The notes: generated by a model not told the origin, from the letters alone. A stretch of DNA of 64,000 bases from Prochlorococcus marinus (GCF_001180245.1 NZ_CVSV01000075.1:57495-121494); one strand, 5' to 3'. Counted from the stretch's first letter, positions 21,295 to 31,664 are shown. Translations and numbers: made by a program.

Positions 21295-21572
21295 TACGAC
21301 AAACCACTGTTTTGCGAATATGCATATCATGTAGAAAAACGTATGACCGGAAACATCTTATAAAGATTACTAAAGATCATAAGAAAGGTATTATGTTTCA
21401 ACAGGGTATGGGGCGTTCAGCCTACATTTGCAATTCAAAAAAATGTTACTCAGATTCGAAGATCAAAAAAAAGCTTCAAAAAGCTTTAAAAACTTCTTTA
21501 GAACCTGAATTCTTTGATATTTTAAAAAAAGAAATTACAAGCTACAGTGACTATTCCAATCAGGGAATATAA
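21291..21572 (+). CDS. ylxR: YlxR (DUF448, RnpM-type) RNA-binding protein
   Basis: A 93-residue basic protein with the YlxR pattern: RICISCRKTYDRKHLIKIT near the start and GRSAYICNSKKCY in the middle, corresponding to the GRGAYLC...C consensus. The GTG start overlaps the nusA stop by 4 nt, so it is translationally coupled. YlxR lies between nusA and infB in many bacteria. Homologues have been reported to bind RNase P RNA, but function here is unknown. Confidence 0.88.
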   Translation: MIRQTTVLRICISCRKTYDRKHLIKITKDHKKGIMFQQGMGRSAYICNSKKCYSDSKIKKKLQKALKTSLEPEFFDILKKEITSYSDYSNQGI

Positions 21573-21619
21573 TTGAATTAAATCCTCTTTAATTTTCAAA
21601 AGAGTACAAATCAGATTAA

Positions 21620-24600
21620 ATGACTATCAGCGATAAAATCAGAATTTATGAACTTTCCAGAGATTTAAATCTGGACAATAAAGATATATTGGATGCCGCT
21701 CAAAAACTTTCAATTTCAGTAAAAAGCCATAGCAGTTCAATAAGTGCAGAGGAAGCAAAAAAAATAAAAAACTTTATTAATAAAAAAAATTCAGATAAAA
21801 AAAATTCAGATAAAAAAATTCTTTCTATTAAAAAACCTTTAATTAAAAAAGATAATTATAAACAAAAAAAAGAAAATGAATCTTCTGTTATTTCTTCTAT
21901 GAAGGGGAAACCTCTTAAAGATAATCCAAACAAAAAACCATTATTGATAAAACCACTTAATAAACCTGAGAGTCAAAAAGTAATTTCAAATAAACCTTTA
22001 AATCTCAATAAACCCACAATTACCAACAGTTCCCAATCTCAAGCAAATCTCACAAATCAAAATATAAATAGTAAAACTTCACAAAATCTCAAACATGATA
22101 AAAAAACTTTCCTAAATAACGCAACCCCACCTATAAAAAGCCCATCGAAACCTCCTATCCAACTAATTGCTAAGCCTAAAAATATTAATAATAATATAAA
22201 ATCTAATGAATTTTCCCAGAAAAACTCCAGTGCAGGGGGGAGAAGACAAATATCAAATAAACCTGACCAAAATTCGAACAAACCTAAGACAAAAAATATT
22301 AATAATCGAATCTCCCCTCCTGAGCTCGTAGGAGCTCCAATAAGAAGAGAGGAAACCAACCAGCAAAATAATAAGCAAAATATTTCTTTTAAACAAACTC
22401 TCTCCAACAGATCTGGTGGGCCTAGTAGACCTGGCATATCCAATAGGCCTGGGTTAAGAAACAAACCTTCAGATCAAGACAGAGCTAGATCTTTCAATAG
22501 ACAATCAAATTCAAGTAGGCCTGGGGCTCCCAACCGCCCTGGCATGCCAAATAGGCCTGGGTTAAGAAACAAACCATCAGATCAAGGCAGACCTGGACCT
22601 TTCAATAGACAATCAAATCCAAGTAGGCCTGGGGCTAAATTTAATGGTCAAAAGACACCTGGAATTAGAAAGCCAGTATCACCAAATGAACTCTTACAAC
22701 TTCAAAAAACTAATAAATCTGATAGTAACAAACAAGTTATAAAGAATAATGAAAAACAAAATATTGAGACAACGAAACAAAAAGCGAAAGCACCAAATAC
22801 TCGTCCACATACTGCCCCTAATTCAAAAAAACCACCCCACAGAGCATTTTCAAATAATTCTAAAAAACCTGGAAAGACAGACTGGGATGATAGCGCAAAA
22901 CTTGAAGCATTAAGAAGCAAAAATCCCCAAAAACAAAGACAGAAAGTTCATATAATTGGTGAGAATGATGATTCATTAACATCTGAAACTAGTGGATATT
23001 CAGGCGAAAAAATTTCAATTTTAGCAGCTAGTTTGGCGCGTCCAAAGAAAGAGAACTCTGATGAATCCAAATCTCAAAAAACTATTAAACAATTTAAAAA
23101 AAAGAAAAAAGAGACTACTAGGCAAAGGCAGAAAAGAAGAGCTATGGAGTTAAAGGCTGCCAAAGAAGCTAAACAAGTAAGACCTGAAATGATAATCGTG
23201 CCCGAAGATAATTTAACAGTTCAAGAATTAGCCGATAAATTAAGTCTTGAAAGTTCTGAAATAATCAAATCTCTTTTCTTTAAAGGGATAACTGCAACTG
23301 TTACTCAATCACTCGACTTAGCAACTATTGAAACAGTAGCAGAAGAATTTGGGGTACCTGTATTGCAGGATGATATCCAAGAAGCTGCTGAGAAAACAGT
23401 TGATATGATTGAATCTGAAGATATTGATAATCTAATAAGAAGACCACCTGTTATTACAGTCATGGGTCATGTAGATCATGGCAAAACAAGTCTTTTAGAT
23501 TCCATCAGAGAATCAAGGGTTGCTTCAGTGGAAGCAGGTGGCATCACTCAACACATAGGGGCTTATCAAGTTGAATTTGAACATGAATCTCAAAAGAAAA
23601 AATTAACTTTTCTTGATACCCCTGGTCATGAAGCTTTTACTGCGATGAGAGCAAGGGGTACAAAGGTTACAGATGTAGCTGTTCTTGTAGTTGCTGCAGA
23701 TGATGGTTGCAGACCTCAAACACTTGAAGCTATCAGTCATGCAAGAGCTGCAAAAGTGCCAATAGTTGTTGCAATAAATAAAATTGACAAAGAAGGGGCA
23801 TCTCCAGACAGAGTAAAGCAGGAACTATCAGAAAAAGATTTAATTGCTGAAGATTGGGGAGGAGATACAGTGATGGTTCCAGTAAGTGCTATCAAAAAAC
23901 AAAACATTGATAAATTACTCGAAATGATTTTATTAGTTTCAGAGGTTGAAGATCTACAAGCTAACCCTGATAGATTTGCAAAAGGTACTGTTATTGAAGC
24001 CCACCTAGACAAAGCAAAAGGTCCCGTGGCTACATTATTAGTACAAAATGGAACCTTGAAATCTGGAGATGTTTTAGCTGCGGGTTCAGTTCTTGGAAAA
24101 ATTAGAGCAATGGTTGATGAGCATGGTAATAGAATCAAAGAAGCAGGGCCATCATTCCCTGTTGAAGCGCTAGGATTCAGTGAAGTACCCACTGCAGGAG
24201 ATGAATTCGAGGTCTACCCAGATGAGAAAACTGGTCGAGCCATTGTCGGAGAAAGGGCAACAGATGCTAGAGCCACAAAATTAGCTCAGCAAATGGCCTC
24301 TAGAAGAGTCAGCTTATCATCCTTATCAACTCAAGCAAATGATGGAGAACTAAAGGAGCTAAACTTAATTCTTAAGGCTGATGTTCAAGGTAGTGTTGAA
24401 GCTATATTAGGATCATTAGAACAATTGCCAAAAAATGAAGTTCAAGTCAGAGTCTTACTTTCTGCTCCAGGAGAAATAACTGAGACGGATATTGATCTCG
24501 CTGCTGCATCTGGGTCAGTAATCATTGGATTTAATACCTCATTGGCTTCTGGGGCGAAGAAAGCAGCTGATGCTAACGACGTTGATATAAGAGAATATGA

Positions 24601-24967
24601 AGTAATCTATAAACTCTTAGAAGATATTCAGTTGGCCATGGAAGGGCTACTTGAACCCGATCTTGTCGAAGAATCATTAGGGAAAGCTGAAGTTAGAGCA
24701 ACTTTCGCAGTTGGTAAAGGAGCTATTGCGGGCTGTTATATACAAACTGGCAAATTACAAAGGAATTGTTCTTTGAGAGTTATTAGATCAGAGAAAGTAA
24801 TATTTGAGGGTAATTTAGACTCTCTAAAAAGAGCTAAAGATGATGTAAAAGAAGTAAATACAGGATTTGAATGTGGAGTTGGATGCGATAAATTCTCTTC
24901 ATGGATTGAAGGAGATGTAATCGAAGCATTCAAATTTGTCACCAAAAAGAGGACCCTATCAAAATAA
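21620..24967 (+). CDS. infB: Translation initiation factor IF-2
   Basis: GTPase that delivers initiator tRNA to the 30S subunit. The 1115-residue protein has an IF2-N-like start, then a long disordered Lys/Asn/Pro-rich linker (about 50-500) that includes two near-identical 36-residue repeats. A second IF2-N module ([14 protein letters not shown]) precedes the GTPase domain with GHVDHGKTS (~615), DTPGHEAF and NKID. Domains II to IV follow. The linker is much longer and lower in complexity than the rest of the protein, as is typical for cyanobacterial IF-2. Confidence 0.97.
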   Translation: MTISDKIRIYELSRDLNLDNKDILDAAQKLSISVKSHSSSISAEEAKKIKNFINKKNSDKKNSDKKILSIKKPLIKKDNYKQKKENESSVISSMKGKPLKDNPNKKPLLIKPLNKPESQKVISNKPLNLNKPTITNSSQSQANLTNQNINSKTSQNLKHDKKTFLNNATPPIKSPSKPPIQLIAKPKNINNNIKSNEFSQKNSSAGGRRQISNKPDQNSNKPKTKNINNRISPPELVGAPIRREETNQQNNKQNISFKQTLSNRSGGPSRPGISNRPGLRNKPSDQDRARSFNRQSNSSRPGAPNRPGMPNRPGLRNKPSDQGRPGPFNRQSNPSRPGAKFNGQKTPGIRKPVSPNELLQLQKTNKSDSNKQVIKNNEKQNIETTKQKAKAPNTRPHTAPNSKKPPHRAFSNNSKKPGKTDWDDSAKLEALRSKNPQKQRQKVHIIGENDDSLTSETSGYSGEKISILAASLARPKKENSDESKSQKTIKQFKKKKKETTRQRQKRRAMELKAAKEAKQVRPEMIIVPEDNLTVQELADKLSLESSEIIKSLFFKGITATVTQSLDLATIETVAEEFGVPVLQDDIQEAAEKTVDMIESEDIDNLIRRPPVITVMGHVDHGKTSLLDSIRESRVASVEAGGITQHIGAYQVEFEHESQKKKLTFLDTPGHEAFTAMRARGTKVTDVAVLVVAADDGCRPQTLEAISHARAAKVPIVVAINKIDKEGASPDRVKQELSEKDLIAEDWGGDTVMVPVSAIKKQNIDKLLEMILLVSEVEDLQANPDRFAKGTVIEAHLDKAKGPVATLLVQNGTLKSGDVLAAGSVLGKIRAMVDEHGNRIKEAGPSFPVEALGFSEVPTAGDEFEVYPDEKTGRAIVGERATDARATKLAQQMASRRVSLSSLSTQANDGELKELNLILKADVQGSVEAILGSLEQLPKNEVQVRVLLSAPGEITETDIDLAAASGSVIIGFNTSLASGAKKAADANDVDIREYEVIYKLLEDIQLAMEGLLEPDLVEESLGKAEVRATFAVGKGAIAGCYIQTGKLQRNCSLRVIRSEKVIFEGNLDSLKRAKDDVKEVNTGFECGVGCDKFSSWIEGDVIEAFKFVTKKRTLSK
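22430..22636 (+). repeat. Tandem 108-bp coding repeat inside infB
   Basis: Copy 1 (22430-22537) is followed directly by copy 2 (22538-22636, 99 of the 108 positions). Both encode [16 protein letters not shown], then FNRQSN and SRPGA. The unit is exactly 36 codons, so the reading frame is preserved. Nucleotide identity is very high, with a few third-base and radical changes, pointing to a recent duplication in the disordered linker. Confidence 0.9.
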
Positions 24968-24980
24968 TTAAACATCTAGC

Positions 24981-25013
24981 TTATTAATCTTTATTTCTAT
25001 CAAAGATTAATAA
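24981..25013. terminator. Inverted repeat between convergent infB and DUF3493 genes
   Basis: A perfect 12-bp inverted repeat (TTATTAATCTTT / AAAGATTAATAA) with a 9-nt loop lies 13 nt after the infB stop and includes the last codons of the DUF3493 gene. It has no clear U-tract on either strand, so it may be a bidirectional terminator or a 3'-end stabilising hairpin. It is AU-rich and of modest stability. Confidence 0.45.
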
Positions 25014-25220
25014 AGTAGGAAATATTACACAAGCACCCAACTGTATGAGAAGGTTATTTTGCTGTAATTCAGTCCCGCTTGCAATTCTGGAAAGCATTAT
25101 TAGAAGTCCCAAAAATGCAGAACCGCTAAAAGCTATCCACAATATTCTTCGCAACCCCTTGAAAGGAGCTTGGGATTCCTTTAATAGTTTCTTTTTCAAT
25201 TCAGGATCTATTTTTGACAT
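24984..25220 (-). CDS. DUF3493 family small membrane protein
   Basis: A 78-residue protein starting MSKIDPELKKKLLKESQAPFKGLRRILW, followed by two hydrophobic helices (IAFSGSAFLGLLIMLSRIA and LIQLGACVIFPTLLIF). The APFKGLRR segment before the first helix matches the cyanobacterial/plastid DUF3493 pattern. An in-frame TTG at 25232 is an alternative start; I prefer the ATG at 25220, which has AAAG upstream. Function unknown. It is convergent with infB. Confidence 0.75.
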   Translation of the reverse strand: MSKIDPELKKKLLKESQAPFKGLRRILWIAFSGSAFLGLLIMLSRIASGTELQQNNLLIQLGACVIFPTLLIFDRNKD

Positions 25221-25273
25221 AAATTCTTTCAATTATAAAATTAAGTCTATATGAAAAATTCAATATTTAATCT

Positions 25274-25345
25274 GCCGGTATAGCTCAGCGGTAGAGCAAC
25301 TGTCTCGTAAACAGTAGGTCATTGGTTCAATTCCAATTATCGGCA
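25274..25345 (+). tRNA. trnT: tRNA-Thr (anticodon CGT)
   Basis: A complete 72-nt cloverleaf. The 7-bp acceptor stem is GCCGGTA with TATCGGC, including one G-T wobble. The anticodon stem is ACTGT/ACAGT around loop CTCGTAA, with anticodon CGT at 25306-25308. The T stem is ATTGG/CCAAT around TTCAATT, and the discriminator base is A. CCA is not encoded. It reads ACG codons. The next gene starts 18 nt downstream. Confidence 0.95.
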
Positions 25346-25363
25346 CTTACTAAGCAAATTAAA

Positions 25364-26917
25364 ATGGTTAATAAAATTCTAAAATTTAGATATCTTTTTA
25401 AATTATTTGTTTTTATTCCTCTTCTATTTTATTTTGGCAAAAGAAGTTACATTGCGTTTGATGAAGGTTTTTATGCACTACAAGCTAGATGGATATTAGA
25501 AAAAGGTAATTGGACAATTCCACTTTGGTGGGATGAATATGTTTTAGATAGAACAATAGGATTACAGTTTTTAATCGCAAAGTCACAAGACTTATTTGGA
25601 AGAAATATTTTTTCTGCATATCTACCAACAACAGTCGCTTCAATATTGATGCTCTTTACAACTTACAAATTACATAAAGAATTATTTAATAAAAATTATG
25701 CAATTATATCTCCACTAATCCTTGCTACTACATTTCTATGGTTTGACTACTCACACTTAGCCACTCAAGATATTATTTATTCATTTTTAGTAACTATTGG
25801 AGTATTAGCTTTAGTCAAAATAAAAAGTAAACAAAACAAATTCTATATTCTACTTTTTGGCATTTGGATTGGTTTAGCTTTTATGATGAAAACTTTTTTA
25901 GTTTTTGTGCCTTTATTATCACTCTTACCATATATTGTTTTTAAAAAAAATTTTTTATTCAATAAATTCTTTTGGTTAGGACTACTAATTGGATTTATTC
26001 CTTTTTTATTCTGGACGTTTTCAATCAACCCTTATTTAGAAAAAAATATTATTTTTTACTTATTTGAAAAGTTTAACTTTCTATCAAGTAAAAATACTTT
26101 TACAAATCCTTTCTATTATTATTTCTGGAATGTACCTATAACATTTCTGCCATGGAGTTTTTTCGCAATTTTTGGCACAATATACAATATCTCTCAAAGT
26201 AAAGAGAATAAATATATACTTGCTTTTTTTCCCTTAATTTTATTAGCGACCCTAAGCATTTTCTCTACAAAAACACCCTACTACACTCTACAAATCTCAT
26301 CTATTTTTTCATTAAATACATATGTAGGAATAAAATATCTATTCAATTCTTATAAATTTGGTCGATTTTTTATATTTATGACTTCAAAAATAATTCCATT
26401 ATTTATATTTGCCCTAACTTTCATTTATTATTTTTTCTTTAAAGATTCAATTAATTTTAATACAAAGGAAAATACATTTTTAATTCTTGGATTATTATCT
26501 TTCGGCTTATCTTGGTCATTAATAAAACATAAAAGTTCGTTCAAAGAAATATTAATAACCCTCATAATTGGGCCTTACTTATTTACTTCATTTATTTTGC
26601 AATCAGGTTTGTTCACTGATAGATCAAGAGAACTAAGAGAGAAAATGGAATATGTTTCATCACTTGATTTAGTAAAAAATCAAACGATCATGGTTGATAA
26701 AAAAGGAATCAAAAACTCTCGATCGCAATCAAAAATTATAAGGATTTCTTTATCAACTCCTAAATTAGGAGCGGGATTAGAAAGTATTAATCAATTAAAA
26801 AAATCTGAATTAGCATGGACAACTGACCTTAAAACGATAAAAAATAATGAAGATTCTTATGAAGTGATCTACGAAAATGATGTTTTAAATCCATGGAAAT
26901 TAATATTAAAAAAGTAA
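25364..26917 (+). CDS. Membrane glycosyltransferase of the ArnT/PMT (GT-C) type
   Basis: A 517-residue integral membrane protein. An early acidic motif in a lumenal loop (FDEGFYALQARWIL) and LDRTIGLQFLIAK match GT39/GT83-type enzymes, which transfer sugars from polyprenyl-phosphate donors to lipid A or proteins. About ten hydrophobic helices follow, then a soluble C-terminal ~90 residues. I chose the ATG at 25364, because an upstream in-frame extension would run into the tRNA-Thr gene. The acceptor is unknown. It precedes a GT2 gene and may act in the same surface-glycan pathway. Confidence 0.85.
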   Translation: MVNKILKFRYLFKLFVFIPLLFYFGKRSYIAFDEGFYALQARWILEKGNWTIPLWWDEYVLDRTIGLQFLIAKSQDLFGRNIFSAYLPTTVASILMLFTTYKLHKELFNKNYAIISPLILATTFLWFDYSHLATQDIIYSFLVTIGVLALVKIKSKQNKFYILLFGIWIGLAFMMKTFLVFVPLLSLLPYIVFKKNFLFNKFFWLGLLIGFIPFLFWTFSINPYLEKNIIFYLFEKFNFLSSKNTFTNPFYYYFWNVPITFLPWSFFAIFGTIYNISQSKENKYILAFFPLILLATLSIFSTKTPYYTLQISSIFSLNTYVGIKYLFNSYKFGRFFIFMTSKIIPLFIFALTFIYYFFFKDSINFNTKENTFLILGLLSFGLSWSLIKHKSSFKEILITLIIGPYLFTSFILQSGLFTDRSRELREKMEYVSSLDLVKNQTIMVDKKGIKNSRSQSKIIRISLSTPKLGAGLESINQLKKSELAWTTDLKTIKNNEDSYEVIYENDVLNPWKLILKK

Positions 26918-26958
26918 ATAATCCATATATAATAAATTGTCGTTTGTAATCATTAATA

Positions 26959-28050
26959 ATGAGATCTGTAAATAGTTGGAATTTAACAAATAATGAACTT
27001 CATCAATTATTCAAAGACAATAACGAATTTATTTCTATTAAAGTCCGTGGTAATACTTGGGAACCAATCACTAGATGGCTCAGATTAGATTCAAGAATTT
27101 TTAGAGAAACTACTAGCAAAGCAAGAATAACTTTATGCGATATCGAATCTTTGGCAGAAATTTATAACTACAGATCAATTAGATGGAAAGCCAAAAAGCT
27201 AACTCCAATGCCCACTAAGGTAATTCCAGAATCTATAAAAAATATTTTTAGGAAAATACCAATTATAAGACAACTCGCCTATGAACTCGAAATAGTTTTT
27301 TATAAATATAGTGAAAATATTTCTGAACATTTAATATCAATAGTAATCCCCGCAAGAAATGAAGCTGGTAATAAAGAACTTTTAATTAATGCTTTAAATA
27401 AATTCAAAAATATACCCAATAAACTAGAAATTATATTTGTTGAAGGTAATAGCAATGATAATACATATGACATTTTGAAAGAAATAAAAGAAAATTTCTC
27501 AAATTTCTTCAAGATATCTCTTTTAAAACAAACTTCTAAAGGGAAGAAAAATGCAGTAGTAGAGGGATTTAATATTTGTTCAGGTGAGACCCTCGCCATA
27601 ATTGATAGTGATTTTACTGTAGATATTGATGACAGTATTGCAGCAATTATAGAATCAACCAAAAATAAAAATATCCTAATTAATTGCGCTCGCACAACTT
27701 TTCCAATGGAAAAAGATGCGATGAGATGGGCAAATTATATAGGAAATAGACTCTTCGCAATTTTTCTATCAATTCTCATAAATAAACCTGTATCAGATTC
27801 ACTCTGTGGAACAAAAGTTTTTTCAAGAAAATTCTTTAAACTTATGAAGCAAAACGGAAGTTGGGATTCCAAGTCTGACCCATTTGGAGACTTTACAATA
27901 ATATTTGAAGCTGCGAACAATAACATAAAAATATTAAATTATCCTGTTAGATATTACGCTAGAAAATCTGGAGCACCAAATATATCTAGATGGGTAGATG
28001 GATTAAAACTTCTTAAAGTATGCTGGATTTATATGATTTCTGATATCTGA
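26959..28050 (+). CDS. GT2 family glycosyltransferase with N-terminal extension
   Basis: A 363-residue protein. Residues ~130-330 form a GT-A domain with SIVIPARNEAGNKELL, VEGNSNDNT and the nucleotide-sugar/metal motif IIDSDFTVD. The conserved SDSLCGTKVFSRKFF segment resembles polyprenyl-phosphate sugar synthases. The first ~125 residues (RSVNSWNLTNNELHQLF onwards) are a separate region I do not recognise. It has no long membrane helix. It lies 41 nt after the GT-C gene, probably in one transcript, and may make the lipid-linked sugar that the GT-C enzyme uses (inference). Confidence 0.85.
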   Translation: MRSVNSWNLTNNELHQLFKDNNEFISIKVRGNTWEPITRWLRLDSRIFRETTSKARITLCDIESLAEIYNYRSIRWKAKKLTPMPTKVIPESIKNIFRKIPIIRQLAYELEIVFYKYSENISEHLISIVIPARNEAGNKELLINALNKFKNIPNKLEIIFVEGNSNDNTYDILKEIKENFSNFFKISLLKQTSKGKKNAVVEGFNICSGETLAIIDSDFTVDIDDSIAAIIESTKNKNILINCARTTFPMEKDAMRWANYIGNRLFAIFLSILINKPVSDSLCGTKVFSRKFFKLMKQNGSWDSKSDPFGDFTIIFEAANNNIKILNYPVRYYARKSGAPNISRWVDGLKLLKVCWIYMISDI

Positions 28051-28155
28051 ATACAATAAAATTTTTGCGCTTATTTTCTTAGGATTTTTAATTTCTCCAA
28101 ATTAGTAATAAAGTAGTTAGATTCATAAGAGAATAAATTCATTAAATTTCATGAC

Positions 28156-29775
28156 ATGAATTTTAATTTGAAGTTCGAAAAATTAAATAAAAAAAATTAC
28201 CAAAGAAAGCACTATGGAAAAATACTAACTGTAAGATTGCCATGTAATCCAATATTTCCAATAGGACCTATTTATTTAGCTGACCACATTCATAAATGTT
28301 TTCCAAGTTTAGAGCAACAACTCATTGATCTAGCTATAGTTCCATCAAATAAAGTTTCCAAATATTTAGCCAGAAAAATTGATCAATTTAGACCACATCT
28401 AATAATTTTTTCATGGAGAGATATACAAATTTATGCTCCTGTGGATGGTAGAAGTGGGAATCCCCTACAAAACTCTTTTGAAGTCTTCTACTCAAAAAAT
28501 ATCCTTAAAAAAATTAGAGGTTCCTGGGGAGGATTACAATTAATTGCATCTCATTATGGAGAAATATATAAAAATACTTCTTTAGTCAAGATGGGACTAA
28601 AAAGAGCACAAAAATACAATAAAAATGTAAAAGTTATTCTAGGAGGTGGTGCTGTTAGTGTCTTCTATGAACAATTGGGTAATCTACTCCCAAAAGGAAC
28701 TATCATTTCAGTTGGAGAAGGAGAAAATCTCATAGAAAAAATCATTAGAGGAGATTCAATAGAAGAAGAAAGATGTTATGTAGCTGGACAAAAACCTCGC
28801 AACAAATTAATACATGAACAACCTTCAGGAACTGTTAAAACTGCCTGCAACTATAAATATATTAAATCAATTTGGCCTGAATTCGATTGGTATATAAAAG
28901 GTGGCGATTATTACGTAGGGGTACAAACAAAAAGAGGTTGTCCTCATAATTGTTGTTTCTGTGTTTACACAGTTGTGGAGGGCAAGCAGGTTCGCGTTAA
29001 TCCTGTTAATGAAATAATTAAAGAAATGAAGCAATTATATGATCTTGGAGTAAGGGGATTTTGGTTCACAGATGCACAGTTCATTCCAGCCAAAAAACAT
29101 ATTGAAGATGCAAAAAAACTTTTACAAGCAATTAAGGACCAAGGCTGGGATGATATTAATTGGGCTGCATACATCAGAGCAGATAATATTGATGCTGAGC
29201 TAGCTCAGCTTATGGTTGATACAGGTATGAGCTATTTTGAAATAGGTATCACGTCGGGATCGCAAGAACTTGTTAGAAAAATGAGATTAGCGTATGACCT
29301 TAAAACTGTATTAAATAATTGCAGAATGCTAGTCAAATCAGGTTTCAAGAATCATGTTTCAGTCAATTATTCATTTAATGTTTTTGATGAAACGCCTAGC
29401 ACCATAAGACAAACAATTGCTTACCATAGAGAATTAGAAAATATTTTTGGTAAAGGCTTAGTCGATCCAGCTATATTCTTTATAGGTTTGCAACCTCACA
29501 CTCTTCTTGAGAAGTATGCATTGGAGCATAAAATTTTGAAGCCAAATTATAATCCAATGAGCATGATGCCCTGGACGGCGAGAAAACTTCTTTGGAATCC
29601 AGGCACACTAGGGAAAAAACTTGGCCAAGTTTGCTTAGAAGCTTTTGATAATCCAGAAGACGAATTTGGTAAAACAGTCATCGATATTCTTGAGAGAGAA
29701 TATGGAAAGTCCTCCTTAAAAGAATCCCTAAAAGTCCGTCCTTTATCAGAAAGGAAATTAGCTCATTCTAAATAA
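28156..29775 (+). CDS. Radical SAM protein with cobalamin-binding-like N-terminal domain
   Basis: A 539-residue protein. The first ~230 residues look like a Rossmann B12-binding domain (ILTVRLPCNPIFPIGPIYLA, PHLIIFSW, VILGGGAVSVF), although the classic DxHxxG cobalt-ligand motif is not visible. The radical-SAM cluster motif is Cys262, Cys266 and Cys269 (CPHNCCFC). Downstream are FWFTDAQFIP and FEIGITSGSQELVRKM, typical of this superclass. Reaction unknown. It lies ~105 nt after the GT2 gene with possible separate transcription. Confidence 0.85.
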   Translation: MNFNLKFEKLNKKNYQRKHYGKILTVRLPCNPIFPIGPIYLADHIHKCFPSLEQQLIDLAIVPSNKVSKYLARKIDQFRPHLIIFSWRDIQIYAPVDGRSGNPLQNSFEVFYSKNILKKIRGSWGGLQLIASHYGEIYKNTSLVKMGLKRAQKYNKNVKVILGGGAVSVFYEQLGNLLPKGTIISVGEGENLIEKIIRGDSIEEERCYVAGQKPRNKLIHEQPSGTVKTACNYKYIKSIWPEFDWYIKGGDYYVGVQTKRGCPHNCCFCVYTVVEGKQVRVNPVNEIIKEMKQLYDLGVRGFWFTDAQFIPAKKHIEDAKKLLQAIKDQGWDDINWAAYIRADNIDAELAQLMVDTGMSYFEIGITSGSQELVRKMRLAYDLKTVLNNCRMLVKSGFKNHVSVNYSFNVFDETPSTIRQTIAYHRELENIFGKGLVDPAIFFIGLQPHTLLEKYALEHKILKPNYNPMSMMPWTARKLLWNPGTLGKKLGQVCLEAFDNPEDEFGKTVIDILEREYGKSSLKESLKVRPLSERKLAHSK

Positions 29776-29790
29776 TAAATTCAACCGTTA

Positions 29791-30108
29791 TTAATCCTCT
29801 TTCTCAATTGAACTAGAAATTCCTTTAGATTTTAATGATTCTGAATAGAATTCTGCTGGCTCTAAATCACAAACAATTACTAAACCCACACCCGTATTGT
29901 GTGCTTCAAGCATTATGGCAATAGCATCTTGTTCGCTTAATTGCGGCACAACTTCTCGCAGCGAAATAGTGACATACTCCATAGAATTAACTGGGTCATT
30001 ATGAAGTAAAACCTTATATTTTGGAGATTTATTTTTTAATTCAGCAGATTTCCTTTCAATCACTACTGAATTATTATTTACAGTTTGTTCTAACTTTAAA
30101 GGAAGCAT
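29791..30108 (-). CDS. clpS: ATP-dependent Clp protease adaptor ClpS
   Basis: A 105-residue adaptor that delivers N-degron substrates to ClpAP/ClpCP. The sequence KYKVLLHNDPVNSMEYVTISLREVVP contains the family HNDxxxSMEYV motif, and the following QLSEQDAIAIMLEAHNTG carries the helix of the substrate pocket. Downstream of dapL by 32 nt, same strand. Confidence 0.95.
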   Translation of the reverse strand: MLPLKLEQTVNNNSVVIERKSAELKNKSPKYKVLLHNDPVNSMEYVTISLREVVPQLSEQDAIAIMLEAHNTGVGLVIVCDLEPAEFYSESLKSKGISSSIEKED

Positions 30109-30140
30109 TAAATTTATTAGAGTTTAGATTGTACTAACAA

Positions 30141-31367
30141 TTATATATTAATTATTCTTTCCATTGCATCAAGAACGTTTGATCGTGAGTTAAATGCTGA
30201 CAAGCGAAAATAACCCTCTCCTGCTAATCCAAATCCGCTCCCAGGTGTTCCCACTACACTAACTTTTTGGAGAAGGAAATCAAAAAAGTCCCAAGATGTC
30301 ATTTGATCTGGAACTTTAATCCAAATATAAGGAGCATTGTCCCCACCATAAACTTTATATCCTGAATTTTGAAGTTTATTTTTCATTATTTTTGCATTTT
30401 CCATATAAAAATCAATTAAACCTCTCACCTGCTTCTTCCCTTCAAGAGAATAAACAGCCTCTGCTCCTTTCTGAACCACATAACTTACTCCATTGAACTT
30501 TGTAGATTGTCGCCTATTCCAAAGAGGCCATAATTCAATTTCCTCATTTGTTGAGCTAAAACCTTTAAGATTTTTTGGTATTACAGTAAAAGCACATCTA
30601 ACTCCTGTGAATCCTGCATTCTTTGAGAAAGATCTAAATTCAATAGCACAATCCTTTGCTCCCTCAATCTCATATATTGAATGTGGAATATCATTATCTT
30701 GAATAAATGCTTCATAAGCTGCATCAAAAAGTATTAGGGATTTGTTTTGAAGAGCATAGTCAACCCACTTTTTCAATTCTGTTTTATTAATCGTTGCTCC
30801 AGTAGGATTATTAGGAAAACAAAGATATAAAATATCAACTTTTTTTTCAGGTAGTTCTGGCAAAAAGTTATTTCCCTCGTTTATTGCAAGATATGTCAAT
30901 CCTTGATAAGTACCATTTTCAAGAGAATCACCAGTTCTGCCTGTCATAACATTACTATCTACATAAACTGGGTAAACAGGATCTGTTACAGCAATTGAAT
31001 TATCTTTGCCAAGAATATCTAGAATATTGCTACTATCACATTTAGAACCATCAGAAACAAAAATTTCTTCAGGTGAAATTTGACATCCTCTCGAAATAAA
31101 ATCATGCTCAGATATTTTTTCTCTGAGCCAAGAATAACCCTGTTCTGGTCCATAACCTCTAAAACCATCTATTGTTCCCATATCATCTAAAGCTTTTCCC
31201 ATAGCCTCTATACATGCTCTAGGTAATGGTTCTGTAACATCTCCAATACCAAGCTTAATAATTTCAGCACTTTTATTTGTTTGAGAATATATTTTTACCC
31301 TTTTTGCAATTTCAGGGAATAAATAACCTGCTTTGAGTTTTAAATAATTTTCGTTTACTTGGACCAC
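30141..31367 (-). CDS. dapL: LL-diaminopimelate aminotransferase
   Basis: PLP enzyme that converts tetrahydrodipicolinate directly to LL-diaminopimelate in lysine and peptidoglycan synthesis, the route used by cyanobacteria and plants. I set the start at the GTG at 31367, giving 408 residues and the family N-terminus [20 protein letters not shown]. The frame stays open 7 codons further upstream. The catalytic lysine lies in [17 protein letters not shown]. It is divergent from rne across a 297-nt gap. Confidence 0.96.
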   Translation of the reverse strand: MVQVNENYLKLKAGYLFPEIAKRVKIYSQTNKSAEIIKLGIGDVTEPLPRACIEAMGKALDDMGTIDGFRGYGPEQGYSWLREKISEHDFISRGCQISPEEIFVSDGSKCDSSNILDILGKDNSIAVTDPVYPVYVDSNVMTGRTGDSLENGTYQGLTYLAINEGNNFLPELPEKKVDILYLCFPNNPTGATINKTELKKWVDYALQNKSLILFDAAYEAFIQDNDIPHSIYEIEGAKDCAIEFRSFSKNAGFTGVRCAFTVIPKNLKGFSSTNEEIELWPLWNRRQSTKFNGVSYVVQKGAEAVYSLEGKKQVRGLIDFYMENAKIMKNKLQNSGYKVYGGDNAPYIWIKVPDQMTSWDFFDFLLQKVSVVGTPGSGFGLAGEGYFRLSAFNSRSNVLDAMERIINI

Positions 31368-31493
31368 TTTAGATAAAAATTTCACCAATATTAGAATAAT
31401 GTATCAACGTGCTTTAGTGGTGATTAGATGTTAGAATTATTTTAGTTATGATTAATTTCAGATATAGTCATAGCTGTGAATTCAATTTCAATT

Positions 31494-31641
31494 AGTTTGA
31501 AAATCGTTTAAAGCTCTATAAATAGCAGAATTCAATCACTTTTAACTTTATTAATTTTAAAAAGTAAATAATAAAAGCTATAAAAAACTTGCTTTAATAA
31601 AAGACAAAATCTAATTCTTTAATTTAGACGATTTTCAAACT
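31494..31641 (+). promoter_or_regulatory. Long-range stem in the rne 5' leader
   Basis: The arms 31494-31512 and 31623-31641 are inverted copies over 19 bases with a single difference that becomes a G-U pair in RNA. They enclose 110 nt of very A/U-rich sequence and end 23 nt before the rne ATG. A possible -10 box TATAGT (31463-31468) would start transcription just before the first arm. This is direct sequence observation; a role in RNase E autoregulation is inference. Confidence 0.6.
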
Positions 31642-31664
31642 CCAAATCATTCAGAATCAAATAT

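Noticed and set aside
22057..22464. 135-residue minus-strand frame opposite infB
   Set aside because: It is a shadow of the Pro/Asn-rich IF-2 linker. It is rich in Leu and Phe because it reads the complement of Lys/Asn codons, and the plus-strand gene is unambiguous.
22430..22636. CRISPR or mobile repeat in infB
   Set aside because: The two copies are directly adjacent, in frame and exactly 36 codons long, which fits coding repeat expansion.
23737..24192. 151-residue minus-strand frame opposite infB
   Set aside because: Lies opposite the conserved GTPase domain and shows only Ser/Thr/Ile-rich complement composition.
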